DNA of 64,000 bases from positions 62,001-126,000 of the forward strand of contig JAFFSR010000091.1 of NCBI GenBank assembly GCA_017163975.1. Direction: 5' to 3'. Shown here piece after piece: positions 1-9,521 of this stretch (position 1 is the first letter of the stretch; each line of letters starts with the position of its first letter). A program made the position numbers and the translations under genes. The notes under the pieces were generated by a model. The model was not told the origin of the DNA. It did no database searches and saw nothing but the letters and a program-made list of their open reading frames with translations. Source of the DNA: Anastatus disparis (taxonomy: Eukaryota > Arthropoda > Insecta > Hymenoptera > Eupelmidae).

Positions 1-1115
1 CAGCATGGGCGTAAAATCCCGAGAAACCTTTTCAATGTGGCAGTCAGACGCGCTTGCGCGGGCCTAACTCGGTTACCGCAAGGGGGCCGAATCTGTAAAG
101 AATCTGGCGGCGCATTTGGGCCCGATTCGGCTAGATGAAAATGCCATATTCTCAGCAGCATATGCCGCTTATGTCGAGCAGCTGATTGGCAAAATGCGGC
201 TACTGCTATTTTGATTTTGAGGTTAACTTGAATTCGTGTTCACCTCTTAGAGCTGTGTTTTAAAATTTTTATAAAAGGTGAAAGTATTTTTTAAAAATGA
301 TTGCCAAAAAAAAACCTTAAATCAAGTAAACAAAAAATGCTTTTAGATAAAAACGCCGAATAAGGAATCTACGAGCAAGATTGATTTTAATCAATTTTAT
401 TGTTAAACTTTTTTTGGTTACTTTTGAAGCTGACTTATGAAATGATTTAAATGACACTAAGTGTACTGCAAATCAGAACAATTATTCTGAATTATCCTGC
501 GATAGTATCAGTTTCCAAGATTCTAGTGATTATAACAGCGGTAGTGACTTACATAATATTAATGAAAAACAAATTTTTTGTAAAAAAAATTGTGATAAAG
601 AAAAGCATAAGTGTTTTATAATTTGTAAAAAATTGAGATTATGGACCATTAATTTCTTGATAGTGCAAATCATAATAAATACTCTTTTGAGAATTTTTCA
701 CTGATTTTATAAGGCATCTATTCAAATTAATTAATTAAATTATTTATTAAACTAATTATAATAATTATCATAATTAATGAATTAATTTTATTCGCACTTT
801 ATGTAGAATAATTACCTTTAAAAAAGTGTTTAACTACTACTTAAAAAAGTATACATATAGGTTATGTCATCTGATATATGATAATTTATAAATTTATAAT
901 ACAGAAGTTGGCATGCGCGATAGGCCCGAGCTCGCCGCCCGATTCTTGAAACTGTGGTGCCGTCTTGGGTGCGGAAAGGCTAGCGCTGTGGGGCCAATAT
1001 GGCGAGTCTGGCACCCTCATCGGCCCGAATTCGCGCTACAATGAAAAGGTTTCTCGGGATACCATTTGAGTATGGAACGCTGACGGTTACGCTTCATTTC
1101 AAGCGTAGTCGTTAA
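1..1115 (+). pseudogene. Polinton penton (minor capsid) protein, C-terminal remnant split by a transposon
   Basis: Bases 1-17 and 1059-1115 encode the last two dozen or so codons of a Polinton penton protein (single jelly-roll minor capsid protein, the vertex protein of the predicted virion). The right piece reads IPFEYGTLTVTLHFK and ends with TAA at 1113-1115. It aligns with the C-terminus of the complete homologue at 40167-40985 (IPFECGTSTVTLHFR). The left piece encodes HGRKI, matching HLGRII just before that block. The 1.04 kb between them is a separate inverted-repeat element. The two pieces meet in the same frame if the insert is ignored, so this is an insertion into a coding region. The rest of the gene, and presumably the integrase, ATPase and polymerase of this Polinton, lie left of the window. 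Confidence 0.8.
18..1058. mobile_element. Inverted-repeat DNA element inserted in the penton gene
   Basis: The ends are perfect inverted repeats: CCCGAGAAACCTTTTCA at 18 and its complement ending at 1058, followed by a looser inverted similarity for about 150 bp (GC-rich blocks near 60-190 and 905-1040). The flanking dinucleotide is AT on both sides (16-17 and 1059-1060), which may be a 2-bp target duplication or part of the repeat. The interior, about 230-890, is AT-rich with no coding potential that I can see. It is probably a non-autonomous DNA transposon; the superfamily is not assigned. Its position inside the penton codons fixes both boundaries well. Confidence 0.75.
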
Positions 1116-1127
1116 ATACGTAGCGAT

Positions 1128-1645
1128 ATGAGTTATTATATGCATTACTACGACGAGCAGGCTGGTGGTGGTAAAGCGGTATTAAAAAGGTTTACTTTGG
1201 TTCAACGTTTTAAAGAGGCTCTGGAATTGGTAGCTTTCTCGGAGGATTATTTAGAAAAATTGTGCCATATCTTGCCAGTGGGGCCAAGGCAGTAGACAAG
1301 GAAGCCGTCCGAACAGGCTTGAACGTACTAGACGATGTGACGAATGAGAGAGCAAATTTTAAAGAGTCTCTCAACACGCGTGCTCGACAGTCGGGTCGAA
1401 ATTTAAAAAGAAAAGCAGCTAATAAAATTTCCGATATTATGAAAGGTAGTGGATATAAAGCTGTTACTGCTAAGCGCAAACGACAGTCAACGCGAGCTCG
1501 TGTTCCCGCACACAACGCATCGAGCAAGAAAAGAAAGACAAAGAGAAAGACAAATAAGCGTGGTATAGGAAAGAAAAAGAAAACATCAAGGCGAAAGAAG
1601 AAGAAAGTATTGAGAAGTGTATCTGACATTTTTGGACCTAAATAA
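1128..1645 (+). pseudogene. Polinton basic core-like protein (adenovirus core/pX-like), broken
   Basis: Very basic small protein of the kind encoded between penton and capsid genes in Polintons and adintoviruses, likely condensing DNA in the virion. The start ATG at 1128 (MSYYMHYYDEQ) matches MNHYIEHYDSQ in the other copy. The body holds GSFLGGLFRK, KAVDKEAVRTGLNVLDDV, ESLNTRARQSGRNLKRKA and MKGSGYK, then a long Lys/Arg tail ending SVSDIFGPK. A frame change lies around 1165-1185 and an in-frame TAA at 1211-1213, so the N-terminal part is detached. From 1262 to the stop at 1645 the frame is open, but that piece begins inside the protein, not at an ATG. The capsid gene starts 13 bp downstream. 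The family call rests on position and composition. Confidence 0.7.
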
Positions 1646-1658
1646 ATCATTTTAAAAA

Positions 1659-2999
1659 ATGGCTTTCCTACACGCGTGCAGTGGTGAAGGTATGAAGAGC
1701 GAACTAGATATTTTTACTCTTCCCCCGACGCAAACATCGATTGAAAGCAGTTCTTTTCTCTACTACAAACCTGTATCATCTCTCAGCAATGTAAGCGATT
1801 CACCTTTAGAATTTTTGGTTCCTAGTTCGACCGAGCATTACATCGATCTAGCGCATACAATGTTGCAAGTAAGCGTGGAAATTACACCCGTGGGAACCGA
1901 CGTCGAGAATGCAAAAGTTGCTCCTATTAACAATTTTTTACATTCGTTGTTCGAGCAAACGGCCATCTTTTTCAATTCAAAGCTAGTTTCACCCCCAAAC
2001 AACGCCTATCCTTACAGAGCTTACATAGAAACGCTCTTAAATTACGCTTCTCCTGCCTTAACATCACACCTCACCTCCGCACTTTGGTATGGGGACACAG
2101 CAGGATGTATGGATGCATCACCAGCAATTGCTACCGGAACAGTTGGGGCCAACGTCGGTTCTCGGAATCGTCAATACTTTACAGCTGGCGGTAAAGTTGT
2201 CGATATAATTGGCCACCTCCATTGCGATGTATTTAATCAAGGTAAATTTTTGGTGATCGGTGTTGAGATGCGAGTGAGGTTCGTTCGTAGCAAGGACGCG
2301 TTTTGTTTGATGGATTTCAACGATGACGGAAAATTTTCAGTACGCATCAGAGAAGCGACGCTAATCGTCCGTCGAGCTAAAATAAGTCCAGCCATAATAT
2401 TGGCTCATGCTAATGCTTTGACCAAAACTACTGCAAAATACCCAATAACAAGAGTGGGAGTGAAATCATTCACTTTACATAGCGGAATTTTAGGAGATAC
2501 TCTTGATAATGTTATATTGGGCCAGCTGCCGAAAAGGATCATCATAGGTTTTGTGAGTAACCGAGCTTTCAACGGCAATCGTCAATTGAATCCTTTCAAC
2601 TTTCAACATTATTCTATCAATTTTCTCTCTCTTTACGTCGATGGAGTACAAATACCAAGCCAACCCTCACAGCCAAAATACACAGGAAATAATAAACTCT
2701 ATGTAGACGCTTATCACACGCTATTCTCCGGTACTGGTATACATTTTCTCAACGAGGGTATCGATGTTAGCCGAACCTCTTATCCAGAAGGTTACTGTCT
2801 CTTTGCATTCGACTTGACGCCTGATTTGTCGTCTCATTTTTCATCACATTAGAATCTCGTGCGCTCGGGTGCTCTGCGCATTTAAGTTCGCTTTGAGCAG
2901 GCTCTTAGGGAAACAATCAATTGCATAGTTTATGCCGAATTCGATAACGTGCTAGAAATCGATTTAAACAGACAAATTATTACGGACTTTAATGCCTAA
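1659..2999 (+). pseudogene. Polinton major capsid protein (double jelly-roll candidate), two premature stops
   Basis: Homologue of the arthropod Polinton/adintovirus hexon-like protein (the family often annotated as F54H12.2-like), predicted to build the icosahedral shell. The start MAFLH at 1659 follows the core gene. Family blocks seen are EHYIDLAHTMLQV, NNFLHSLFEQ, YPYRAYIETLLNY, GHLHCDVFNQGKFL, VRFVRSKDAFCLMD, QLPKRIIIGFVSNRAFNG, YHTLFSGTGIHF and FAFDLTPDLS. The open part is 397 codons, ended by TAG at 2850-2852 where the other copy has Trp. A second in-frame stop, TAA at 2883-2885, replaces Glu. Clear homology continues to the native TAA at 2997-2999 (VYAEFDNVLEID). The expected length is about 446 residues, so both stops cut the last strands of the C-terminal jelly-roll. 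Confidence 0.87.
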
Positions 3000-3122
3000 G
3001 GTGGAAGGGGTGGAGAAAATGGTGGCAGAAACATTATAAGACCATTCGTTTCATTTCTCATTGCTCTAGTTGCTTCTTACACTCAGTCGTAGTAGTACAC
3101 ACGAGCTCACGTTTTCACCACG

Positions 3123-3949
3123 ATGGATTACGTAATAGATATTCAAGGCTTAAGAGATAAAGATAATAAATTTTTACCCAAAGAAGTGGCAGTAGTTTCT
3201 CTGCAAGAACAAGTAATCGGTCATTGGATAATAGCACCACCCTACGAATTTGATAATTTACCAGAAGATATAAAAACTAGTAACGATTACGTGTCGTCAC
3301 GTCTACACGGTTTACAGTGGTTCGATGGTGACGTTATTCTACGTAAGTTTCGGTATCATTCTTACAATATAGCGAGAAATGCTGTAAGAATTTACGTCAG
3401 AAGTGCTGAAAAGGCTAGATACATAGAATCTATTATGACACGTAACGTTATAATTATAGAGGATTACACCACCACAGGCTTTACCGACTTACAAAGACAG
3501 ATCCTTCCCAGAAAGTATGGTGTTTTCACGCTTGCCAAGAAAACCTCTATAAAAAGGAGTATTGTGCCATGCAGAGATTACATCTGTTGAGAGAGTGGCT
3601 TTATTCACTACTCCCGCAAGAATCTCAACAAAATCTGCCTGAAAGAAGTTGTGAACTATTCTATGACTCTCTTCAAAAACTTGCTTACAAGAAAAATAGC
3701 ATCGTAAGATTTGGATCAAGTGTGACTTTTACGGGAATCGACGAAGTAGACGATGACGACGACGACGATAAAACCATAGAATACGCGAGTGATGATGATC
3801 AGAATTGTAGTTTAACACAGGAAAATAATACAAATGAACACCAGTCAGATAATGAGGGCCCTGGAAGGGCTGAAAGCCAAAACAATTGGCGTATACGCAG
3901 CAGATCGAATTCCGAATGTAATGATAACACCGGTCGCTGTTGTGTGTGA
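3123..3949 (+). pseudogene. DxQGF-family Polinton protein, frameshifted
   Basis: Homologue of the open reading frame at 37234-38073. The first part (3123 to about 3480) gives MDYVIDIQGLRDKDN, KEVAVVSL, GHWIIAPPYEF, WFDGDV and IYVRSAEKARYIESI. Here and in related Polintons this looks like an RNase H-like or exonuclease-like fold, but that is inference. Around 3470-3490 the frame shifts. The original sense then continues in another frame (about 3485-3949) with the Cys/His segment VWCFHACQENLYKKEYCAM and an acidic run (about seven Asp). The first frame runs on to an irrelevant stop at 3590. The last 116 nt overlap the start of the protease gene, as in the other Polinton. The function is unknown. 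Confidence 0.75.
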
Positions 3950-4376
3950 TACCGATGATCATACCAAACCTGGTACGCATTGGGTGGCCATGCATATCGA
4001 TAAAAATGGATACGGAACGTATTTCGATAGTTACGGTTTCCCACCAGTCTCAAAATACCATCTTGAAAGACTCAGAAGAAACTGTAAAGTTTTTCGATGG
4101 AGCACCAAGAAACTGCAAAGCATCGATTCGACGTGTTGCGGCCAGTATACTATTATGTTTTTATATTATATGTGTAGCGGTGCTAGTTTACGCGCGTTTT
4201 GTAGCTTCTTTTCAAATAACACGAAAAAAAATGATAAAATAGCTGAAAAATTTTATAAAAGAATTTTAAATAAAATTAAACGCAAAAGATGTAAGCGGGC
4301 GAGTACATTCACCGGAAAACGTTCTCGAGGTTCAGGCCTTTATAATCAAACATGTACTTGTAGGTTAAGATATTAA
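3834..4376 (+). CDS. Adenain-like cysteine protease (Polinton maturation protease)
   Basis: A 180-residue protein of the adenain/Ulp1 cysteine protease clan, which in Polintons is expected to process capsid and core proteins. The catalytic set is visible: His49 in GTHWVA, Asp65 in YFDSYG, Gln95 and Cys102 in CCGQYTIMFLYYM. The C-terminal 40 residues are basic and Cys-containing (KRKRCKR, YNQTCTCRLRY). Start ATG at 3834 is chosen because MNTSQI aligns with MNTLQI of the second copy. It overlaps the 3' end of the DxQGF gene in the +1 frame. No break is seen although its neighbours are broken, so it may simply have escaped mutation. A polyadenylation-like AATAAA follows at about 4478. Confidence 0.92.
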   Translation: MNTSQIMRALEGLKAKTIGVYAADRIPNVMITPVAVVCDTDDHTKPGTHWVAMHIDKNGYGTYFDSYGFPPVSKYHLERLRRNCKVFRWSTKKLQSIDSTCCGQYTIMFLYYMCSGASLRAFCSFFSNNTKKNDKIAEKFYKRILNKIKRKRCKRASTFTGKRSRGSGLYNQTCTCRLRY

Positions 4377-4577
4377 GATAAACATAATAATATTCATAAT
4401 TTTATTTCAAAATATTGTAATCAAACGTGTGTTTTATATTTAACTGTAATCAATGTCAATTTTGAAATTTATATGTGAATAAATCTTCTTTTGTGTACAT
4501 GAAAATTAATTTATAATTATTTACTTACCTTTACCCTCCCATCCTACCTATAATAGTTTTTTTGTACGTAGATTGTA

Positions 4578-4641
<64 letters not shown>

Positions 4642-4896
4642 TATTGTACACCTGGTCTACAGACCAGGTGTTATTATTCTATTATAAAATTTATCCATCC
4701 CTAATAATATTTCTTATTATTTAATTTGTATACATATATTTTGTATTGCACACCTAATATACAGACCAGGTGTTACTACCCTATTATAAAAGTATTTACC
4801 GCCCTCTACATTTTGATTTGTCATATGCGCAGTAGGGTAAAATGTTCTTTTTAAATTTCAGTACAAATTCAACTTCGGATAGAGCAACACATAAAA
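4377..4896. repeat. Protease-to-next-gene spacer with (AT)n microsatellite and duplicated hairpin motif
   Basis: No gene is seen. A pure AT dinucleotide run lies at about 4579-4637. It is followed by a perfect inverted repeat at 4649-4670 (arms CACCTGGTCT and AGACCAGGTG, 2-nt loop). The hairpin and its downstream sequence (GTGTTATTATTCTATTATAAAA) recur about 100 bp later (around 4749-4790) with a decayed left arm. The duplicated block could mark the old Polinton end or 3' processing signals; I cannot tell which. Confidence 0.6.
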
Positions 4897-5655
4897 ATGG
4901 CTCCTTGTGAATTACGCGATCCGGTAAAATCGGAATTGCCAAAACTTTTATTATCTACTACCTATGCGCTCAATAAGTCGAACTCAAAGAGAATTTGTGT
5001 CGGTCTTGAATATAGTGGCGGATACTATCACGAAGTTATTAAACTAGTTTCATCAGGTGGCTCGCACAAAAGTATCTCTCTTGATCGCCGTAGCTGGGAT
5101 TTTATCAAAGATCAATTTGACGACATAACAGCTTCTTTTCATAATTCTTATTCTTTTTATCAAGATTTCGGAAGACCGACTAAATTGTTCCTAACCAATC
5201 ATGATTTAAATTTCACCACATCATATGGCACCAAATCTATCGGCATTGACGAAAGACCTCACCCAAACGAGTTACACGTCTCCGAGGAAGAAGAAGAGAC
5301 TCCAGGACAATCGCTCTGCAAAAAGAGAAAGACTTTCAATCATTCATCAGGTATAGTCATGCAACAGTCAACATTCGAAGGTCTTCGTCAACAAAGTGTC
5401 TTGGTAGATCTTCTTCTCAACGATTTAAGCGAGCGTGTCGGTAAGGTCAACCGTACTACTGATCACATACTAGACTTTTGAAAAAATAAACTTGGACAAG
5501 AAGGACTGGACAACGCAAAAGTAGTTCTTAACGACTACAAATCATTTCAACAATACTATTCTATTCTCAATACCGAATTAGAAGGTTACGTCACAGAAAA
5601 TATGGCAGATGATACGGATCATTATAAAAGCTTATATTTAATAGTAGATTGTTAA
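4897..5655 (+). pseudogene. Unnamed Polinton-associated protein, internal TGA
   Basis: I do not recognise the family by name. A homologue sits near the right end of the complete Polinton (53071-53834). Shared features are the start in an AAAATGGC context, GLEYSGGYYHEVIKL versus GLSPQKDETFECVIKI, SWDFIKDQFDDI versus AWETFKTHFKSI, LTTSYxxKxIxID-like strands, an acidic linker, a KKRK basic patch, then IVMQQSTFEGL versus IVLQKTSFEGI and a helical tail. An in-frame TGA at 5479-5481 ends the open part after 194 codons. Homology (YKSFQQYYSILNTELE) resumes in frame to TAA at 5653-5655, which lies at the start of a hairpin repeat that may itself have cut the gene. It is in the same orientation as the protease, unlike in the other Polinton. 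Function unknown. Confidence 0.65.
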
Positions 5656-5762
5656 CCGAGGGAGCAAAATGGGTGATTTTTGCCCGAGTCGGGTTTGTCG
5701 CACGAGCGAAGCGAGTGCGACAATAAAGACGAGGGCAAAAACACCTTGTTCTTGAGGTTAAC
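5650..5762. repeat. GC-rich nested hairpin element (MITE-like)
   Basis: Outer arms GTTAACC (5651-5657 region) and GGTTAAC (about 5755-5761), a middle stem TTTTTGCCC/GGGCAAAAA and an inner stem TGTCGCAC/GTGCGACA around a GAGCGAAGCGA loop. It stands out against AT-rich surroundings. Probably a small foldback element. Its first bases supply the stop codon of the upstream gene. Confidence 0.6.
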
Positions 5763-6369
5763 ATATTATTTTTTCACACTAAGGGACTTAGAATTCAATT
5801 TAATTATTTCGTCTATTAAAAAATAATAATTCTTAAAATCTAAAAAGCAATATTAAAAATTTTAATTATAAAAAATAAATAACAAATAATTTTTTAAACT
5901 ATAAAAAAATACAATGAAAAAGTTCGATTGTAAAGAATAAATAACTAATAATTTTTTAAATATAAAAATAAAACTAAACAAAAATACAACAAAAGCTAAA
6001 ATAAAGCTAAACTATAAAAATAATAATTAAAAAATATTTAAAAAAAAAATAAGAAAAGTTCCAAGTATTATGTGAAAATTCAATAATAAATTTAAAAAAT
6101 ACAGAAATGTTAAATTTAAAAATAGAAGATTGCGTGAGTGGGGATAGTATAGGCGGGAAACTTCTCACTTGCTGTAGCCTTAAAGAGTTTGACATTTTGT
6201 TATAAGAAGAGGTGACAAGACGGAATGCGAAAGAAGAACAAAGAAAATTAGAGAAGCAGGTTTTTCGATATTAAATTCTTTGTTAGTCGGTCCTTTCATT
6301 GTCAAGTGAGTGGAGCTTGTATTCGTTCTATTATATTTACTGCGTGCAGTATTTAATTATCTTTCGACC
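5763..6369. other. AT-rich spacer, no gene seen
   Basis: Mostly A/T-rich simple sequence. From about 6110 it becomes more balanced (GCGTGAGTGGGGATAG, GGCGGGAAACTTCTCAC) and may hold the promoter and 5' untranslated region of the recombinase gene starting at 6370. No conserved coding sequence was found on either strand. Confidence 0.5.
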
Positions 6370-6791
6370 ATGGACGATGATAGTGATTTCGACGTTGAAG
6401 AAGTATCCACGGAATTACTTGAAAAGCCAAAGCAATTTGTCTAAATTTATTACCAGAAAAATCAAAAAAGAAATACACTGTTGTGTATAATGATTTCAAA
6501 AAATGGCGTAGTACACAAAATACCAGTTCATTTTCTGAATCGGTTTTATTAGTTTATTTTGAAAACCTATCTAAGAAATTGCAATCATCGACATTGTGGT
6601 CAAAATACTCAATGTTGAGAAGCACGATTCTCAATTATGACAATATTGATATATCAAAATATAAAAAATTAATTTCATATTTAAAAAAATTACATTCAAG
6701 TTATAAAGCCAAAAAATCTAATGTATTCATTTCCGAAGAAGTTTCAAAATTTTTTAATGAAGCTCCTGACAAACAATATCTAGATATTAAG
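6370..6791 (+). CDS. Crypton-type tyrosine recombinase, exon 1 (one apparent frameshift)
   Basis: N-terminal, DNA-binding half of a tyrosine recombinase of the insect Crypton family. ATG at 6370 opens MDDDSDFDVEEVSTELLEKP. At about 6438-6441 the frame shifts by one base (true indel or sequence error), and the rest is LNLLPEKSKKKYTVVYNDF, FSESVLLVYFENLS, STLWSKYSMLRSTIL and FISEEVSKFFNEAPDKQYLDIK. This is the core-binding layout typical of these proteins. The exon ends at 6791 at a strong donor (AAG|GTGAGT), phase 0. The next exon lies 6.3 kb away at 13092 and continues the domain in frame. No introns are needed for Crypton activity, so a long intron suggests a captured or host-transcribed copy. 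Recombinase identity is secure; activity is doubtful. Confidence 0.75.
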
Positions 6792-7827
6792 GTGAGTTTT
6801 TTTAATCATAATATTTCATTTATTTTTAGGCACGACCACTATACGGAAGTGCCTTATATTTTCGACATCGGGAAAAATGTGACCCTTTAAAATATGTTTT
6901 ATGATAAAAAACTTATTTTTATGGCAAAATAAGACTATTACGAGGCTTCCTTAAAATGTATGTATGGATGTATGTGTGTGAGAAATCAAGTTTATGAATT
7001 TTCTCGACGAGTTTTTATCCGATCTGAATTATTCAAACGGGAAATTGTTTCAAATAATAACACAAGTAAACGTTCCTATTTTGAAAAAAATCGTTGGAAG
7101 CGTTTTTAAATCGGCGCCTTTTAAATGGTCAAAAAAATGGATTTTTGGTAATAACTTGAAAAATACGATTTTTTTTCAAAAAGTATTTTCCATAAAAGTT
7201 ATAGAATATAAAAAAATAAATCTTTTTTATATTATACATTTTTCTCTAAAGTTAATATTTTTCAAATTGTTCATGAAAAATGTTGAAATTAAAGGCTTTT
7301 TAATGATAATTTGATAAATATTATTTAAAAAAATATATATATAATATTAAAAAGATGCACTTTATTTTTATCTATAAATTTTATTTAATATACTTTTTTT
7401 CAAAATTCGTTTTTTTCAAGTTATCACCCAAAAATCATTTTTTTAACCTCTAAAGGGATAACTGTTTTAGAACCGCTCGAACGATTTTTTTTTAAACTGC
7501 CAATATTTATTTGTATTATTGTTTTAAATCATCCTCTGCCGGAATGATTCAGATCAAATAAAAACTTAATACAAAACTTTACTTTTAAGCTACTGAACTA
7601 TTTTTTTTCTTATAACTTTTGATAGATTATCCTACCCAAAACTTTAAAAAGTATACATTAATGAAAATATGTCTTTTTCACATAACATAAATTTTTTCGA
7701 AATCAATCAACTTAATTCACAAGAAAAATTAAAATAATTATAAATTTGTTTTTTCAAATAAATACAATAAATTCAAACCTCCTGTTGAAAAATGCGGTAA
7801 AAAATACAATGAAAAGAAGAAATAAGA
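6792..7827. other. Recombinase intron, left part: AT-rich, nothing identified
   Basis: AT-rich sequence after the splice donor. Short open frames (for example 6994-7314) are low-complexity Phe/Ile/Lys-rich translations without recognisable motifs. No RNA gene or repeat boundary was seen. Confidence 0.5.
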
Positions 7828-7831
7828 TTAA

Positions 7832-8221
7832 GAGGAGGCCGTATCATTCTGTCCTTGTCTAATCTAAATTTTCTTTATTATTAATAAATTAAATATTTTC
7901 ATAGAAAAGTAAGACAACCGCCCAATAGAGCAAAAGACAAGCAAACGATTCTTTTTTATGAAAAAATATGAAATTTTGATTATTTTTCGAGTGAAGTCTG
8001 AAACGGAAAAACAATCGAACTTGATTGAGTTGATTCAACTGTTTTTCCGTTTCAGACTTCACTCGAAAAATAATCAAAATTTCATATTTTTTCATTAAAA
8101 AGAATCGTTTGCTTGTCTTTTGCTCTATCGGGCGGTTGTCTTACTTTTCTATGAAAATATTTAATTTATTAATAATAAAGAAAATTTAGATTAGACAAGG
8201 ACAGAACTATACGGCCGCCTC
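7832..8221. mobile_element. 390-bp foldback MITE, TTAA-flanked (piggyBac-type)
   Basis: Flanked by TTAA (7828-7831 and 8222-8225). The whole element is an almost perfect palindrome: GAGGAGGCCGTATCATTCTG at the left against CAGAACTATACGGCCGCCTC at the right, with the fold near 8025 (TTGATTGAGTTGATTCAA). No coding capacity. The TTAA target and short GAGG...CCTC ends fit piggyBac-mobilised MITEs. Confidence 0.8.
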
Positions 8222-8232
8222 TTAACTTTTAA

Positions 8233-8622
8233 GAGGCGGCCGTATAGTTCTGTCCTTGTCTAACCTAAATTTTTGTTATAATTAGTAAACTAAATATTTT
8301 TATACAAAGGTAAGGGCAGAACCCAATAGATTTAAGGATAAACAAACGATTCTATTCTATGAAAAAATATAAAATTTTCATTAATTTTCGAGTGAAGTCT
8401 GAAACGGAAAAAGAGTTGAACACTTCAATCAAATTTAACTCTTTTTCCGTTTCAGACTTCACTCGAAAATTAATGAAAATTTTATATTTTTTCATAGAAT
8501 AGAATCGTCTGCTCATCCTTAAATCTATTGGGCTCTGCCCTTACTTTTGTATAAAAATATTTAATTTAGTCATAATAACGAAAATTTAAATTAGACAAGG
8601 ACAGAACTATACGGCCTCCTCT
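8233..8622. mobile_element. Second 390-bp foldback MITE, adjacent copy of the same family
   Basis: Starts 11 bp after the previous element and has exactly the same length and design: TTAA at 8229-8232 and 8623-8626, ends GAGGCGGCCGTATAGTTCTG and CTATACGGCCTCCTC, fold near 8428. The arms differ from the first copy in many positions, so this is an older relative inserted next to it, not a fresh duplication. Confidence 0.8.
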
Positions 8623-8659
8623 TAAGGCTTTTGCGTTTGTAAATGATTTGTTTTAATAT

Positions 8660-8862
8660 TTTTTAAATATCAAATAGCGAGTACGAAGCGCGAGCGTTTT
8701 CGGTCGTGCCTTATATGCAAGAAGCGGAGCTTTTTGCATGCCTTGCATCGCGAAGCGATGCAAGGCCCGAGGGCATTTCAGAGCTGAGCGAAGCGAAGCT
8801 CTGAAAGGACCAAGGTGCGAGCCACAGCGGCCCTTTGGGCCGCTGTGGCGAGCTAGTTTATC
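8660..8862. repeat. Cluster of GC-rich hairpins
   Basis: Within 200 bp there are at least three strong stems: CCTTGCATCGC/GCGATGCAAGG with a GAA loop (about 8740-8765), TTTCAGAGCT/AGCTCTGAAA around GAGCGAAGCGA (about 8776-8805), and GCCACAGCGGCCC/GGGCCGCTGTGGC (about 8821-8848). GCGAAGCG loops are shared with the hairpin at 5650-5762. No protein motif was seen on either strand. Could be a structured small mobile element or part of a larger one. Confidence 0.6.
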
Positions 8863-9118
8863 TTGAGTTCTATTCTTCATTCATATTTTAATTTTTATGG
8901 AAGTATTTATTTTATTAACTTTTATTAATATAATATTAACTTTTTTTCAATAGCCAAATTCATTGTAACATTTGAAACAAATTAATAGTCCAGTAGAATT
9001 AGACTTTTTGCATGACTTAATTAGTAACAGGCAACTGAAGTGAAAAATGAGTTCATTAGGTCAAAACATATTAAAATTTAGAAAGACCCTCAAAATTTGG
9101 GCTGGCATATTTTTTTAA

Positions 9119-9521
9119 CGGCATGTCGGAGCTGCAGCAATCGAGTTTTGCTTTTTTTATTTTATCAATATCTTTTTAAATTCTTAAATTAAACAAATAT
9201 AATGACTTGTCCGCACTAAAGCTATATTTATACAATAATTTTTGTTAAAATAAAAAATCATTTGGACTTGTTATTTTTTTATGAGCTTGGATTGGAAATT
9301 AGATATCAAACTCGACAAACCTAACTTTAAAATACGACATATTGAAAGTTTTTATTATAACTTTGTATGTATAAGATTTTGGTAGATTTCTTGAGTTGTC
9401 CGCACTAGAGTTTAATCTCACAAACTTTTTCTTTGTAGCAAAGAAACTCAATTAAACGCATCGTTTATTCATAAGTTATGATTGGAAATATTATTAGAAG
9501 GCGGACAGCTTCGTCATGCTC
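9119..9521 (+). mobile_element. 403-bp TTAA-flanked MITE inside the left palindrome arm
   Basis: Bounded by TTAA at 9115-9118 and 9522-9525. The ends are imperfect inverted repeats sharing GCATG.CG.AGCTG (CGGCATGTCGGAGCTG at left, CAGCTTCGTCATGCTC at right). An equally long copy lies in the right arm at another TTAA. Piggybac-type MITE, no coding capacity. Confidence 0.75.

Noticed and set aside
1210..1650. Hydrophobic - strand ORF opposite the core gene
   Set aside because: Antisense shadow of the Lys/Arg-rich core sequence, with no support.
3489..4053. Several - strand ORFs over DxQGF/protease
   Set aside because: Shadows of the + strand genes; homology with the second Polinton is on the + strand.
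6994..7314. 106-codon + strand ORF in the recombinase intron
   Set aside because: Phe/Ile/Lys-rich AT-driven translation without a domain; expected by chance in such AT-rich DNA.
8653..8880. 75-codon - strand ORF across the GC-rich hairpins
   Set aside because: It follows the hairpin palindromes exactly and has no recognisable domain.
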